This document shows positions 6,738 through 13,581 of a stretch of 13,581 bases of DNA, piece by piece. The translations under genes and the position numbers were made by a program. Numbering within the stretch: the stretch's first letter is position 1; every line of letters starts with the position of its first letter. The notes below the pieces were generated by a model, which saw only the letters and a list, made by a program, of their open reading frames with translations, was not told where the DNA came from and did not search any database. Origin of the DNA: SIG565 sp045601525 (GTDB lineage Bacteria > Bacillota > Clostridia > Oscillospirales > Acutalibacteraceae); assembly GCA_045601525.1 (NCBI GenBank), contig JAZRZR010000022.1, forward strand, positions 1 to 13,581, given 5' to 3'.

Positions 6738-7245
6738 AGAATTTGAAAAGGACACCGTGATGCCCGAAGCCGAACAGCCCAAGGCAAAACGCAAAAACAA
6801 AAAAGACGAAGAGATTGAAAAGCTAAAGGCTGAGCTTGAAAACGAGCATAATTTATTGCTTCGCACAGCAGCCGAGTTTGATAACTTCAAGAAGCGCACC
6901 GAAAGAGAAAGAATTTCGGTTGCCGAATTTGCGAAAGCTAATGTTATCAAACAGCTTTTGCCTGTCTTAGACAACATAGAACGCTCAGCGGGCATCCCCC
7001 ACGACAGCGAAGATTATATTAAAGGTATTGAACTTATCGTAAAACAACTTTTAGGCATTACCGAAAAGTTGGAGCTTAAGCCCTTGGCCGCCGTTGGTGA
7101 ACCCTTTAACCCTGAATTACACGAAGCCGCAATGCATATTGAGGACGAGAATTTAGGCGAAAACACAGTTTCTATGGTTTTACAACAAGGATATAAATTA
7201 GGTGACACCGTTATCCGTCCCGCGATGGTGCAGGTTGCTAACTAA
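6730..7245 (+). CDS. grpE: Nucleotide exchange factor GrpE
   Basis: The 171-residue product releases ADP from DnaK in the Hsp70 cycle. It has a charged, probably disordered N-terminus (1-25), a long coiled-coil helix (about 26-85) containing LLRTAAEFDNFKKRTERER, and the C-terminal beta domain with the GrpE signature running from about 126 to 170 (FNPELHEA, then QGYKLGDTVIRPAMVQV). The ATG at 6730 lies inside the end of hrcA, with GGAGG at 6716-6720, 9 bases upstream. An in-frame start at 6667 is rejected because it has no ribosome site and lies deep within hrcA. The 8-base overlap suggests translational coupling with hrcA. Confidence 0.97.
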   Translation: MSEEFEKDTVMPEAEQPKAKRKNKKDEEIEKLKAELENEHNLLLRTAAEFDNFKKRTERERISVAEFAKANVIKQLLPVLDNIERSAGIPHDSEDYIKGIELIVKQLLGITEKLELKPLAAVGEPFNPELHEAAMHIEDENLGENTVSMVLQQGYKLGDTVIRPAMVQVAN

Positions 7246-7286
7246 TTAAAAAATATATTACATTTTCATAAAAGGAGATTTTTATT

Positions 7287-9119
7287 ATGGGTAAAATTAT
7301 TGGTATTGACTTAGGTACAACTAACTCTTGCGTTGCAGTTATGGAAGGCGGCGAAGCCGTTGTTATTGCTAATGCAGAAGGCGCAAGAACTACCCCCTCG
7401 GTAGTTGCTTTTTCAAAGACTGGCGAGCGTCTTGTAGGTCAGGTTGCAAAGCGTCAAGCTATCACAAACCCCGACCGTACAATCAGCTCAATCAAACGAG
7501 AAATGGGCTCTAACTACACAGTTGCAATTGATGACAAGAAATATACTCCCCAAGAGATTTCGGCCATTATTCTTCAAAAGCTAAAGGCCGATGCAGAGGC
7601 TTATCTTGGCACTACTGTTACTGAAGCTGTTATTACCGTTCCCGCGTACTTTACCGACGCTCAGCGTCAAGCAACCAAGGACGCAGGTAAAATTGCAGGT
7701 CTTGAGGTTAAGAGAATTATTAACGAACCTACTGCTGCCGCTTTAGCATATGGTATAGATAAGGATAACAGCCAAAAAGTTATGGTATATGACCTTGGCG
7801 GCGGTACCTTTGACGTATCTATCATCGAAATGGGCGACGGTGTTCAAGAGGTTCTCGCTACTGCAGGTAACAACCGTTTGGGCGGCGATGACTTTGACAA
7901 GCGTATTATGGATTGGATAGTTGCAGGCTTTAAGTCCGAAAACGGCATCGATTTATCGGCTGATAAAATGGCTATGCAACGTGTTAAAGAGGCTGCTGAA
8001 AAAGCAAAAATTGACCTATCGGGTATGACACAGGCCGACATCAATCTTCCCTTTATCACTGCTGATGCAACAGGTCCTAAGCACTACGAGGCAACACTTT
8101 CACGTGCTAAGTTCAACGAGCTTACTGCTGACTTGGTAGAGGCTACAATGGTTCCCGTTCGTCAGGCACTTAAGGACTCAGGTCTTAACACAAATGAAAT
8201 TAACAAAGTTATTATGGTTGGCGGTTCTTCACGTATCCCCGCCGTTCAAGAGGCTGTTAAGTCGTTCATTGGCTCCGAACCCTTCAAGGGAATCAACCCC
8301 GATGAATGCGTTGCAGTTGGTGCCGCACTTCAAGGCGGTGTACTTGGCGGCGATGTTAAGGGGCTCTTACTCCTTGATGTTACTCCCCTTTCTCTCGGTA
8401 TTGAAACAATGGGCGGTATCGCCACAAAGGTAATTGACCGCAACACAACCATCCCAGCCAAGAAGAGCCAAATCTTCTCGACTGCCGCTGATAATCAAAC
8501 CTCTGTTGAGGTACACGTATTACAAGGTGAGCGTGAGTTTGCAAAAGATAACAAAACTCTTGGTGTATTCCACCTTGATGGTATCGCACCCGCTATGCGT
8601 GGCGTTCCGCAAATTGAGGTTACCTTCGATATTGATGCCAACGGTATTGTTCATGTATCGGCCAAGGACCTTGGCACAGGCAAAGAAAATGATATAACAA
8701 TCACTGCAAGCACAAATATGTCTAAAGAGGATATTGATAAGGCTGTCAAAGAAGCCGAGGAATATGCCGCTGAAGATAAGAAGCGTCGCGAGGATGTTGA
8801 CGCAAGAAACGCTGCAGACCAAATGATTTTCCAAACCGATAAGGCTTTGGGCGAGCTTGGTGACAAGATTTCCGAGGAAGAAAAGAGCAAGATTGAAGCA
8901 GCAAAGGCTGAACTTCAAGAGGCATTAAAGGGTGAAGATATCGAGGCAATCAAGGCGAAACAAGAGGCTTTGCAAAAAGAATTCTTTGCCGTTAGCGAAA
9001 AACTTTACAAGGCTCAAGCCGAGGCCGCACAACAAAACGGCGGTGCTAATGCTGACACTTCAGCTAATGCCGACAATGTTTACGATGCCGACTTCACCGA
9101 TGTTGACGACACAAAATAA
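7287..9119 (+). CDS. dnaK: Chaperone protein DnaK (Hsp70)
   Basis: The 610-residue ATP-dependent chaperone binds exposed hydrophobic segments of client proteins. Seen here: phosphate loop 1 GIDLGTTNSCVAV (6-18), the connect motif INEPTAAALAYG (145-156), phosphate loop 2 YDLGGGTFDVS (168-178), the adenosine motif VMVGGSSRIPAVQ, the interdomain linker GLLLLDVTPLSLGIET, then the substrate-binding beta sandwich and helical lid. The NBD appears to be the compact Gram-positive form, and the tail is acidic (DADFTDVDDTK) after a low-complexity Ala/Asn stretch. AAAGGAG ends about 10 bases before the ATG. It follows grpE by 41 bp and precedes dnaJ by 53 bp. Confidence 0.99.
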   Translation: MGKIIGIDLGTTNSCVAVMEGGEAVVIANAEGARTTPSVVAFSKTGERLVGQVAKRQAITNPDRTISSIKREMGSNYTVAIDDKKYTPQEISAIILQKLKADAEAYLGTTVTEAVITVPAYFTDAQRQATKDAGKIAGLEVKRIINEPTAAALAYGIDKDNSQKVMVYDLGGGTFDVSIIEMGDGVQEVLATAGNNRLGGDDFDKRIMDWIVAGFKSENGIDLSADKMAMQRVKEAAEKAKIDLSGMTQADINLPFITADATGPKHYEATLSRAKFNELTADLVEATMVPVRQALKDSGLNTNEINKVIMVGGSSRIPAVQEAVKSFIGSEPFKGINPDECVAVGAALQGGVLGGDVKGLLLLDVTPLSLGIETMGGIATKVIDRNTTIPAKKSQIFSTAADNQTSVEVHVLQGEREFAKDNKTLGVFHLDGIAPAMRGVPQIEVTFDIDANGIVHVSAKDLGTGKENDITITASTNMSKEDIDKAVKEAEEYAAEDKKRREDVDARNAADQMIFQTDKALGELGDKISEEEKSKIEAAKAELQEALKGEDIEAIKAKQEALQKEFFAVSEKLYKAQAEAAQQNGGANADTSANADNVYDADFTDVDDTK

Positions 9120-9130
9120 TTACCCACTAA

Positions 9131-9152
9131 GCGAGGGGCTATGTCCCCTCGC
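9131..9152 (+). other. Intercistronic hairpin between dnaK and dnaJ
   Basis: GCGAGGGG (9131-9138) and CCCCTCGC (9145-9152) form a perfect 8-bp GC-rich stem around a 6-base loop, 11 bp after the dnaK stop and 7 bp before the dnaJ ribosome site. No U-tract follows, so it is more likely an mRNA-stabilising or translation-modulating element, or a weak attenuator, than a full terminator. Confidence 0.75.
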
Positions 9153-9172
9153 TACATATAGGAGAGTTTGCT

Positions 9173-10330
9173 TTGGCTGATAAAAGAGATTATTATGAGG
9201 TGTTAGGTGTTGACCGTGGTGTCAACGAAGACGACCTCAAAAAAGCTTATCGAAAAGCGGCAAAAAAATACCACCCCGACCTAAACCCAGGTAATGCCGA
9301 GGCGGAAAAGAATTTCAAAGAGGTAAACGAAGCCTACGAGGTGCTTTCCGACAAGGAAAAGCGAGCCCGTTACGACCAATTCGGTCACGCAGGAGTTGAC
9401 CCCAACTTTGGTGCCGGAGGCGGTTACGGCGGCGGTGGCTTTGGCGGCTTTGATTTTGGTGATTTTGGTGACTTGGGCGATCTATTCGGTAGTATGTTCG
9501 GTGGTGGCTTTGGCGGCAACACACGCCGTAACCCCAACGCCCCAAGACGTGGCAGTGATGCCTCTTCAAGCGTTACAATCAGCTTTGAAGAAGCCGCAAA
9601 AGGTTGCAAAAAGACAATTAAAGTAACCCGTATTGAAACCTGTGACGAATGCTCGGGTAGCGGCGCCGCTAAGGGTTCAACCCCAAAGACCTGCCCTAAC
9701 TGTCACGGAAGCGGACGGGTTACCGTAACACAGCGCACCCCCTTTGGTGCAATGCAATCGCAATCAATTTGCGAGCAGTGCCGAGGCACAGGTAAAATCA
9801 TCGATAACCCCTGTCAAAAATGTGCTGGCAAGGGCCGAATCAGGCACACCATAGAACAGGAAGTTGAAATACCCGCAGGTGTTGATGACGGTCAAATTAT
9901 GACGATGCGAGGACAGGGCGATGCCGGTGTAAACGGCGGTCCCTCAGGTGACCTTCGCATCAGCATTAATGTACGCCCTCACCCCATTTTTGTACGCAAC
10001 GGCTTTGATGTATATTGTGAAATCCCCATTTCACTCACGCAAGCCGCTTTAGGTGATGAGATTACTGTTCCGACCATTGATGGCAAGGTTAAATTTACTA
10101 TTCACGAGGGCACGCAGCCCGGCGATGAGTTCAAGCTTAAGGGCAAGGGCATACAACGCCTTAACCACTTTGGACGAGGCGACCAATATGTTAAAATTAT
10201 TGTGGAAATCCCCCGCAATCTAAACCGAAAGCAAAAGGAACGCCTTAAGGAATTTGAGGCAACCACAAATGAGGAAAACTATAAGTCACGCCGCAGTTTC
10301 GCCGATAAACTTAAAGATTTTTTTGATTAA
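9173..10330 (+). CDS. dnaJ: Chaperone protein DnaJ (type I Hsp40), TTG start
   Basis: The 385-residue co-chaperone stimulates the DnaK ATPase and delivers substrates. Domains in order: J domain (1-70) with HPD at 34-36; a Gly/Phe-rich linker (about 77-116); a zinc-binding domain with four CxxCxGxG repeats (CDECSGSG, CPNCHGSG, CEQCRGTG, CQKCAGKG; residues 157-221); then the C-terminal substrate-binding and dimerisation domains. The start is TTG at 9173, supported by AGGAG at 9160-9164 and by the MADKRDYYEVLG-like N-terminus expected for DnaJ. In the same frame there is no ATG between here and the stop at 9128. It ends the operon, immediately before a strong terminator. All key residues are intact. 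Confidence 0.98.
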   Translation: MADKRDYYEVLGVDRGVNEDDLKKAYRKAAKKYHPDLNPGNAEAEKNFKEVNEAYEVLSDKEKRARYDQFGHAGVDPNFGAGGGYGGGGFGGFDFGDFGDLGDLFGSMFGGGFGGNTRRNPNAPRRGSDASSSVTISFEEAAKGCKKTIKVTRIETCDECSGSGAAKGSTPKTCPNCHGSGRVTVTQRTPFGAMQSQSICEQCRGTGKIIDNPCQKCAGKGRIRHTIEQEVEIPAGVDDGQIMTMRGQGDAGVNGGPSGDLRISINVRPHPIFVRNGFDVYCEIPISLTQAALGDEITVPTIDGKVKFTIHEGTQPGDEFKLKGKGIQRLNHFGRGDQYVKIIVEIPRNLNRKQKERLKEFEATTNEENYKSRRSFADKLKDFFD

Positions 10331-10331
10331 A

Positions 10332-10361
10332 AAAAGAGAGAAGCAAACGCTTCTCTCTTTT
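10332..10361. terminator. Bidirectional terminator of the dnaK operon and of ung
   Basis: A 13-bp stem (10332-10344 with 10349-10361, loop AAAC) has a GAGAGAAGC/GCTTCTCTC core flanked by A- and T-runs. It begins one base after the dnaJ stop and lies 5 bp beyond the ung stop on the other strand, where a run of T residues also follows. Confidence 0.92.
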
Positions 10362-10366
10362 AATTT

Positions 10367-11035
10367 TTACAACTGCCAATCAATTGGTTGTTGGTTTGAT
10401 TTTTTTAATATTTCGTTTGTTTTCGAAAAATGTCGACACCCAAAAAAGCCGTTATAAGCAGACAACGGACTTGGATGGACGGTAGTTAATTTAGTATGTA
10501 TAGGGTTATTTATTATCTTTGCCTTTTGTATGGCATTATTACCCCAAAGCAAAAAGACAACGGGTGTTTGCTTTTTATTGATTTCGGATATTACTCTATC
10601 GGTAAAATTTTCCCAGCCCTTACCCTTATGGCTATTTGGGGTTGCCGCACGAACGGTAAGCACCGTATTTAGCATAAGCACGCCCTGTTTTGCCCACTTG
10701 GTAAGCTCGCCGAAATGTTGCGGTTGTTTAAGGGACAAATCACTTTCCATCTCCTTAAAAATGTTTTTAAGCGATGGTGGCGGCTCGATTCCCTCTTTTA
10801 CTGAAAAGCAAAGGCCATGAGCCTGTCCCTCTCCATGATAAGGGTCTTGTCCTATAATCACTACCTTCGTATTTTGAAAAGAGGTATGTTTAAGAGCATT
10901 AAAAATATCATATTTATCGGGATAAATAGTGTGGCTTTTATACTCCTCGGCCAAAAACCGCCTTAAAGTTTTATAATACGGTTTTTCCCATTCATCCGCT
11001 AAAATTCCATCCCAATCGTTACCGATATTAACCAT
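10367..11035 (-). CDS. ung: Uracil-DNA glycosylase, family 1
   Basis: The 222-residue product removes uracil from DNA to start base-excision repair. Seen here: the water-activating loop GQDPYH (62-67) with catalytic Asp64, the uracil-binding aromatic region GLCFSV (74-79), LNTVLTV (122-128), and the DNA-intercalation loop HPSPLS (187-192) with catalytic His187. Length and motif order are standard for UNG. I chose the ATG at 11035, preceded by GGAG. A longer in-frame reading to 11095 would overlap the upstream gene by about 60 bases and adds a non-conserved extension. The start shares one base with the stop of the LtaS-like gene (TAATG), so translation is probably coupled and ung is expressed as the last gene of a cell-envelope transcript, unless an internal promoter exists. 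Confidence 0.97.
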   Translation of the reverse strand: MVNIGNDWDGILADEWEKPYYKTLRRFLAEEYKSHTIYPDKYDIFNALKHTSFQNTKVVIIGQDPYHGEGQAHGLCFSVKEGIEPPPSLKNIFKEMESDLSLKQPQHFGELTKWAKQGVLMLNTVLTVRAATPNSHKGKGWENFTDRVISEINKKQTPVVFLLWGNNAIQKAKIINNPIHTKLTTVHPSPLSAYNGFFGCRHFSKTNEILKKSNQQPIDWQL

Positions 11036-12552
11036 TATGAAAACTCCGATACAAAGAATTTTGAATATTTGCCAAGCTCGGTGTGCAACTGCCAATAACC
11101 CATTTCTTCGGCAAGAGTTTGTTTTTGTGAAAACAAATTTGTACCGAGGGCTAAGCGTTCTCCCTCGATATTAAAGCCCATCGCCGAAAGCACGGTTGGA
11201 AACATATCCATTTGTGTGAAAATGCGGTTTTGGGTTTTATATTTTTCGGGCGCGTCAGCATTGATTATAACATTATACATTGTGCGTGACTGATATTCTA
11301 ACCCATCAACAAGGCTGGTATCCATACGAGGATGGTCGCCAACAATTACAAAAACCGTATTTTCATACCAAGATTGTTCCTTACACCAATTCATAAACTC
11401 AGCTATTTGCCTATCCGCGCACTCAACCACATTTGCGGCTATAACGTTGTGATTTGTTCCACAATCAGCACAAACATAACCATCGGGAAAATGAGTGTCA
11501 ACAGTTAGCATTGTGAAATTAAAAGGTTTACCCGTTGCAGCTAACTTTGTTAGACTTTTCTTGGCACGTTTATAGAGAATATTATCCTCGTGGCCCCAAA
11601 ATACATGATAATCAGAGGCTATGTCGCCCTGCTCTATCGCAGTATAATAATCGGAAATTATATAGTTGCCGTGGCCCGCAAAGAAGCTCTTTCGACCTCC
11701 GAAAATAGCATCTGAACCGCACATAAACTCCTGAACATATCCGTTTTTCTCCAAAATATCGCCAAGGGTGGTTGTACCTTTGGCAAGCTTACCGTCAACA
11801 CTTAAGCCCTCATTAGTTGCGGGAAATGAAAATGGCAAGCCTGAATTAAGGGCAAAAAGTGCCGCCATAGTCCATGTAGTATTAGTGATGGGATAAGCGC
11901 CTCCCAAAGCGGCATCGGAATTCGAAAAGGAAATATTCTCTTTGGCAATATTAGTGAGATTAGGTATTAAATTTGTGGGCTGCACGCCGCCGTTTGATGC
12001 ATCGGCGTATGCATTTTCCATACTTTCAATATAAATATATACAAGATTTTTCGGCGTGCCCTGAGCAGTTATTTGAACACTATCAGGGTCAATATATCTT
12101 TCCTCATAAATCGTTGTTTTTTGAGTGATACTTTTGATATACTCGCCCACTTGCATAGATTTTGCTGCCAAAAACAAGGAAAAAATGAGAACAAACGAGG
12201 TAACTAATGCAACTATTCGTCGCAAAAGCAATCGCAAGTCTATTCTTCGATATTTCTTGAATATTGTGCACTTGATTTTTTTCGAAAATACGCCTTTACA
12301 ATCAAGCACCACATAAACAATATATGGTAATAAAAGCAATACTATAGGCAAGGTGCATGCCTTAAAACCTTTTATAATGGTGGAATTATCACTACCATCG
12401 AGCGGATACATTATGGTATAGAGAAACTGCTTAAATGTGGTGCCGAGTGATTTATGCATCCAATCCGACACTACTAAAACAAGCACCCCGATAAAATACA
12501 CAATGCCGAAGATTATATAGAAAATTGTTTGTTTTGCCTTTTTGTTTTCCAT
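11035..12552 (-). CDS. LtaS/OpgB-family membrane phosphoglycerol transferase
   Basis: The 505-residue product has three N-terminal membrane helices (about 10-29, 66-83, 110-131) and a large extracytoplasmic alkaline-phosphatase-superfamily domain. Active-site features: metal ligand Glu176 in IYIESMENAY, the candidate nucleophile threonine within ITNTTWTMAALF (222-233), and the Asp406-His407 ligands in VIVGDHPRM. The TTWT segment followed by NSGLPFSFPA and TLGDILEKNGY resembles E. coli OpgB (MdoB), which transfers phosphoglycerol to periplasmic glucans, more than S. aureus LtaS; this is from memory of the motifs. The likely role is addition of phosphoglycerol to an envelope glycan or lipoteichoic acid. 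It has fewer membrane helices than the five of canonical LtaS. AGGAG precedes the ATG by about 6 bases. It lies 36 bp after the transglutaminase-like gene and overlaps ung by one base. Confidence 0.85.
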   Translation of the reverse strand: MENKKAKQTIFYIIFGIVYFIGVLVLVVSDWMHKSLGTTFKQFLYTIMYPLDGSDNSTIIKGFKACTLPIVLLLLPYIVYVVLDCKGVFSKKIKCTIFKKYRRIDLRLLLRRIVALVTSFVLIFSLFLAAKSMQVGEYIKSITQKTTIYEERYIDPDSVQITAQGTPKNLVYIYIESMENAYADASNGGVQPTNLIPNLTNIAKENISFSNSDAALGGAYPITNTTWTMAALFALNSGLPFSFPATNEGLSVDGKLAKGTTTLGDILEKNGYVQEFMCGSDAIFGGRKSFFAGHGNYIISDYYTAIEQGDIASDYHVFWGHEDNILYKRAKKSLTKLAATGKPFNFTMLTVDTHFPDGYVCADCGTNHNVIAANVVECADRQIAEFMNWCKEQSWYENTVFVIVGDHPRMDTSLVDGLEYQSRTMYNVIINADAPEKYKTQNRIFTQMDMFPTVLSAMGFNIEGERLALGTNLFSQKQTLAEEMGYWQLHTELGKYSKFFVSEFS

Positions 12553-12588
12553 TTTTTCTCCTACAACAACTGAATTGCGGTGTTACGC

Positions 12589-13581
12589 TCACTCAATAAT
12601 TAGGTATAGATAGTTACCAATAGTAATATAGCCGTACGCCAACGAAATGTTATAGCCCTTGCTTGCGGCGTATTTTCTCACAGTTGAGCCATTCCCTATA
12701 AAATGACTTCTAAGATAGTCGTTATCAACTGTATTACCGTTAAGATTGACTATAATGTATTTTTCCCCGTTCTCTAAAATATAATCCATCGCGTTTTGAT
12801 AATTTTGCGGTGCTTCTAAGACCGAAGCCACACTCATTCCAAAAACATTATCAAAGGAATACTCGGTTGAATTAGCCTCGGGAACCGATGAATCAAGATT
12901 ATCTATAATATGGTCACGACTTATTTGTGCCTCAGTAACATTAAAATACTCATATATCGGATATCCGTTGCTTGAGGCATCGTCCCAAGTTACATCAACA
13001 TGGTACCATTTATTATCAAGTTGAACACAACTCCACATGTGTGCGCCGCCCGCCTCACCTGTTATTTGTGTTACATTGATGCCAACCTGATAGCACAAAT
13101 ATTGAAATAGCTCGGCATAGCCCATACAAACAGCACTGTTTTTAACAAGAGCGCCATAGGCATTAAAAGAGGGATGCGGCGAAGCGCCTGTGCCCGAATA
13201 GGAATTAGCCGTTGCACTATCGTAGCTTGTGTTTTTAAGAATATAATCGTGTATCTTACGCTCTTTCTCTACGGGAGAAAGTGAGGGTGAAATATTATCC
13301 AAAACTGCCTTTGCCCCTGCATTAAACTCAGCAATTTGAGTTTGAATTTTAGAACGGTCGGCTAAATTTACCGCCTCTAAGGTTTCATTATTAATTTCAT
13401 CCATTTTGGTGCCATCGGTATAATAGAGGATAATATAGGTCGCCCTACCGTCATCACCGCGATAGCCGTAGCTATAGGTATTGGTAACCCAAAAATATTG
13501 GGGATTATCGGTTATAACGGCAGTAAATATTTTTCCAAGCAAGTCCTTATTTACATTATAAGACTTCAAATCAATGATATT
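12589..13581 (-). CDS. Transglutaminase-like (papain-fold) protein, 5' end outside window
   Basis: The reading frame stays open to the right edge (the first visible codons read Asn-Ile-Ile-Asp-Leu), so the TTG at 13569 is not a credible start and the gene is partial. The visible 330 residues contain a transglutaminase core: Cys in AVCMGYAELFQYLC (codon 13126-13128), His in GAHMWSCVQL (13039-13041) and Asp in WYHVDVTWDD (12994-12996), in the order and spacing of the Cys-His-Asp triad. The preceding helical part with KERKIHDYILKNTSYD is typical of secreted clostridial transglutaminase-domain proteins. About 100 residues follow the core with no family I recognise. Such proteins may be proteases or act on cell-wall peptides; the N-terminus, where a signal peptide or wall-binding domains would be, is missing. 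It is 36 bp upstream of the LtaS-like gene and likely in its operon. Confidence 0.82.
   Translation of the reverse strand, partial: NIIDLKSYNVNKDLLGKIFTAVITDNPQYFWVTNTYSYGYRGDDGRATYIILYYTDGTKMDEINNETLEAVNLADRSKIQTQIAEFNAGAKAVLDNISPSLSPVEKERKIHDYILKNTSYDSATANSYSGTGASPHPSFNAYGALVKNSAVCMGYAELFQYLCYQVGINVTQITGEAGGAHMWSCVQLDNKWYHVDVTWDDASSNGYPIYEYFNVTEAQISRDHIIDNLDSSVPEANSTEYSFDNVFGMSVASVLEAPQNYQNAMDYILENGEKYIIVNLNGNTVDNDYLRSHFIGNGSTVRKYAASKGYNISLAYGYITIGNYLYLIIE

Noticed and set aside
8520..8918. 132-codon open frame on the minus strand within dnaK, with other antisense frames across dnaK and dnaJ
   Set aside because: They lie opposite highly conserved chaperone codons, have Cys/Leu/Phe-rich or basic composition typical of shadow frames, and show no ribosome sites or independent support.
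9131..9152. dnaK-dnaJ hairpin as a Rho-independent terminator
   Set aside because: No T-run follows the stem; dnaJ follows closely with its own ribosome site and no recognisable promoter, so read-through is expected.
11036..11095. Longer N-terminus for ung beginning at 11095
   Set aside because: It overlaps the LtaS-like coding sequence, adds residues not typical of UNG, and the ATG at 11035 has its own GGAG site and TAATG coupling.

Overview
The window looks like a chromosomal segment of a low-to-moderate-GC Gram-positive bacterium, most likely a spore-forming member of the Clostridia. The reasons are the order hrcA-grpE-dnaK-dnaJ behind a perfect CIRCE operator, a CtsR-type operator in the same promoter region, a SleB-type cortex hydrolase, an LtaS-like phosphoglycerol transferase, AGGAG-type ribosome binding sites, and some TTG and GTG starts. 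No exact genus can be assigned from the sequence alone. I see no tRNA, rRNA, CRISPR array, insertion sequence, phage gene or origin.

Layout, left to right. A tRNA wobble-base methyltransferase (trmL, minus strand) is divergent from a 172-residue four-helix membrane protein of unknown function; their two promoters share one -35 stretch. A bidirectional hairpin terminator then separates the membrane protein from a minus-strand pair: an AEC-family permease followed by a DUF4886/SGNH-like hydrolase. Divergent from the permease is a secreted spore-cortex lytic enzyme (sleB-like). It converges, through a second bidirectional terminator, on a cytoplasmic GH20 beta-N-acetylhexosaminidase.

The centre is the class I heat-shock operon (5574-10361). 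Its 224-bp upstream region holds a 17-bp CtsR direct-repeat box, a strong sigma-A promoter and a perfect CIRCE inverted repeat, which suggests dual HrcA/CtsR control. The CtsR box also overlaps the -35 of a candidate promoter reading the other way towards the GH20 gene. HrcA is the repressor; DnaK, GrpE and DnaJ form the Hsp70 chaperone cycle. A stable hairpin without a U-tract sits between dnaK and a TTG-started dnaJ and may set their relative expression.

A third bidirectional terminator ends the operon and also ends a minus-strand set entering from the right: a transglutaminase-like protein (5' end outside the window), an OpgB/LtaS-type membrane phosphoglycerol transferase, and uracil-DNA glycosylase, whose start overlaps the stop of the transferase by one base.

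Most of the content is conserved housekeeping. The novelty is in regulation and packing (CtsR+CIRCE, shared -35, intercistronic hairpin) and in a few unstudied proteins. I found no convincing undescribed multi-gene system.
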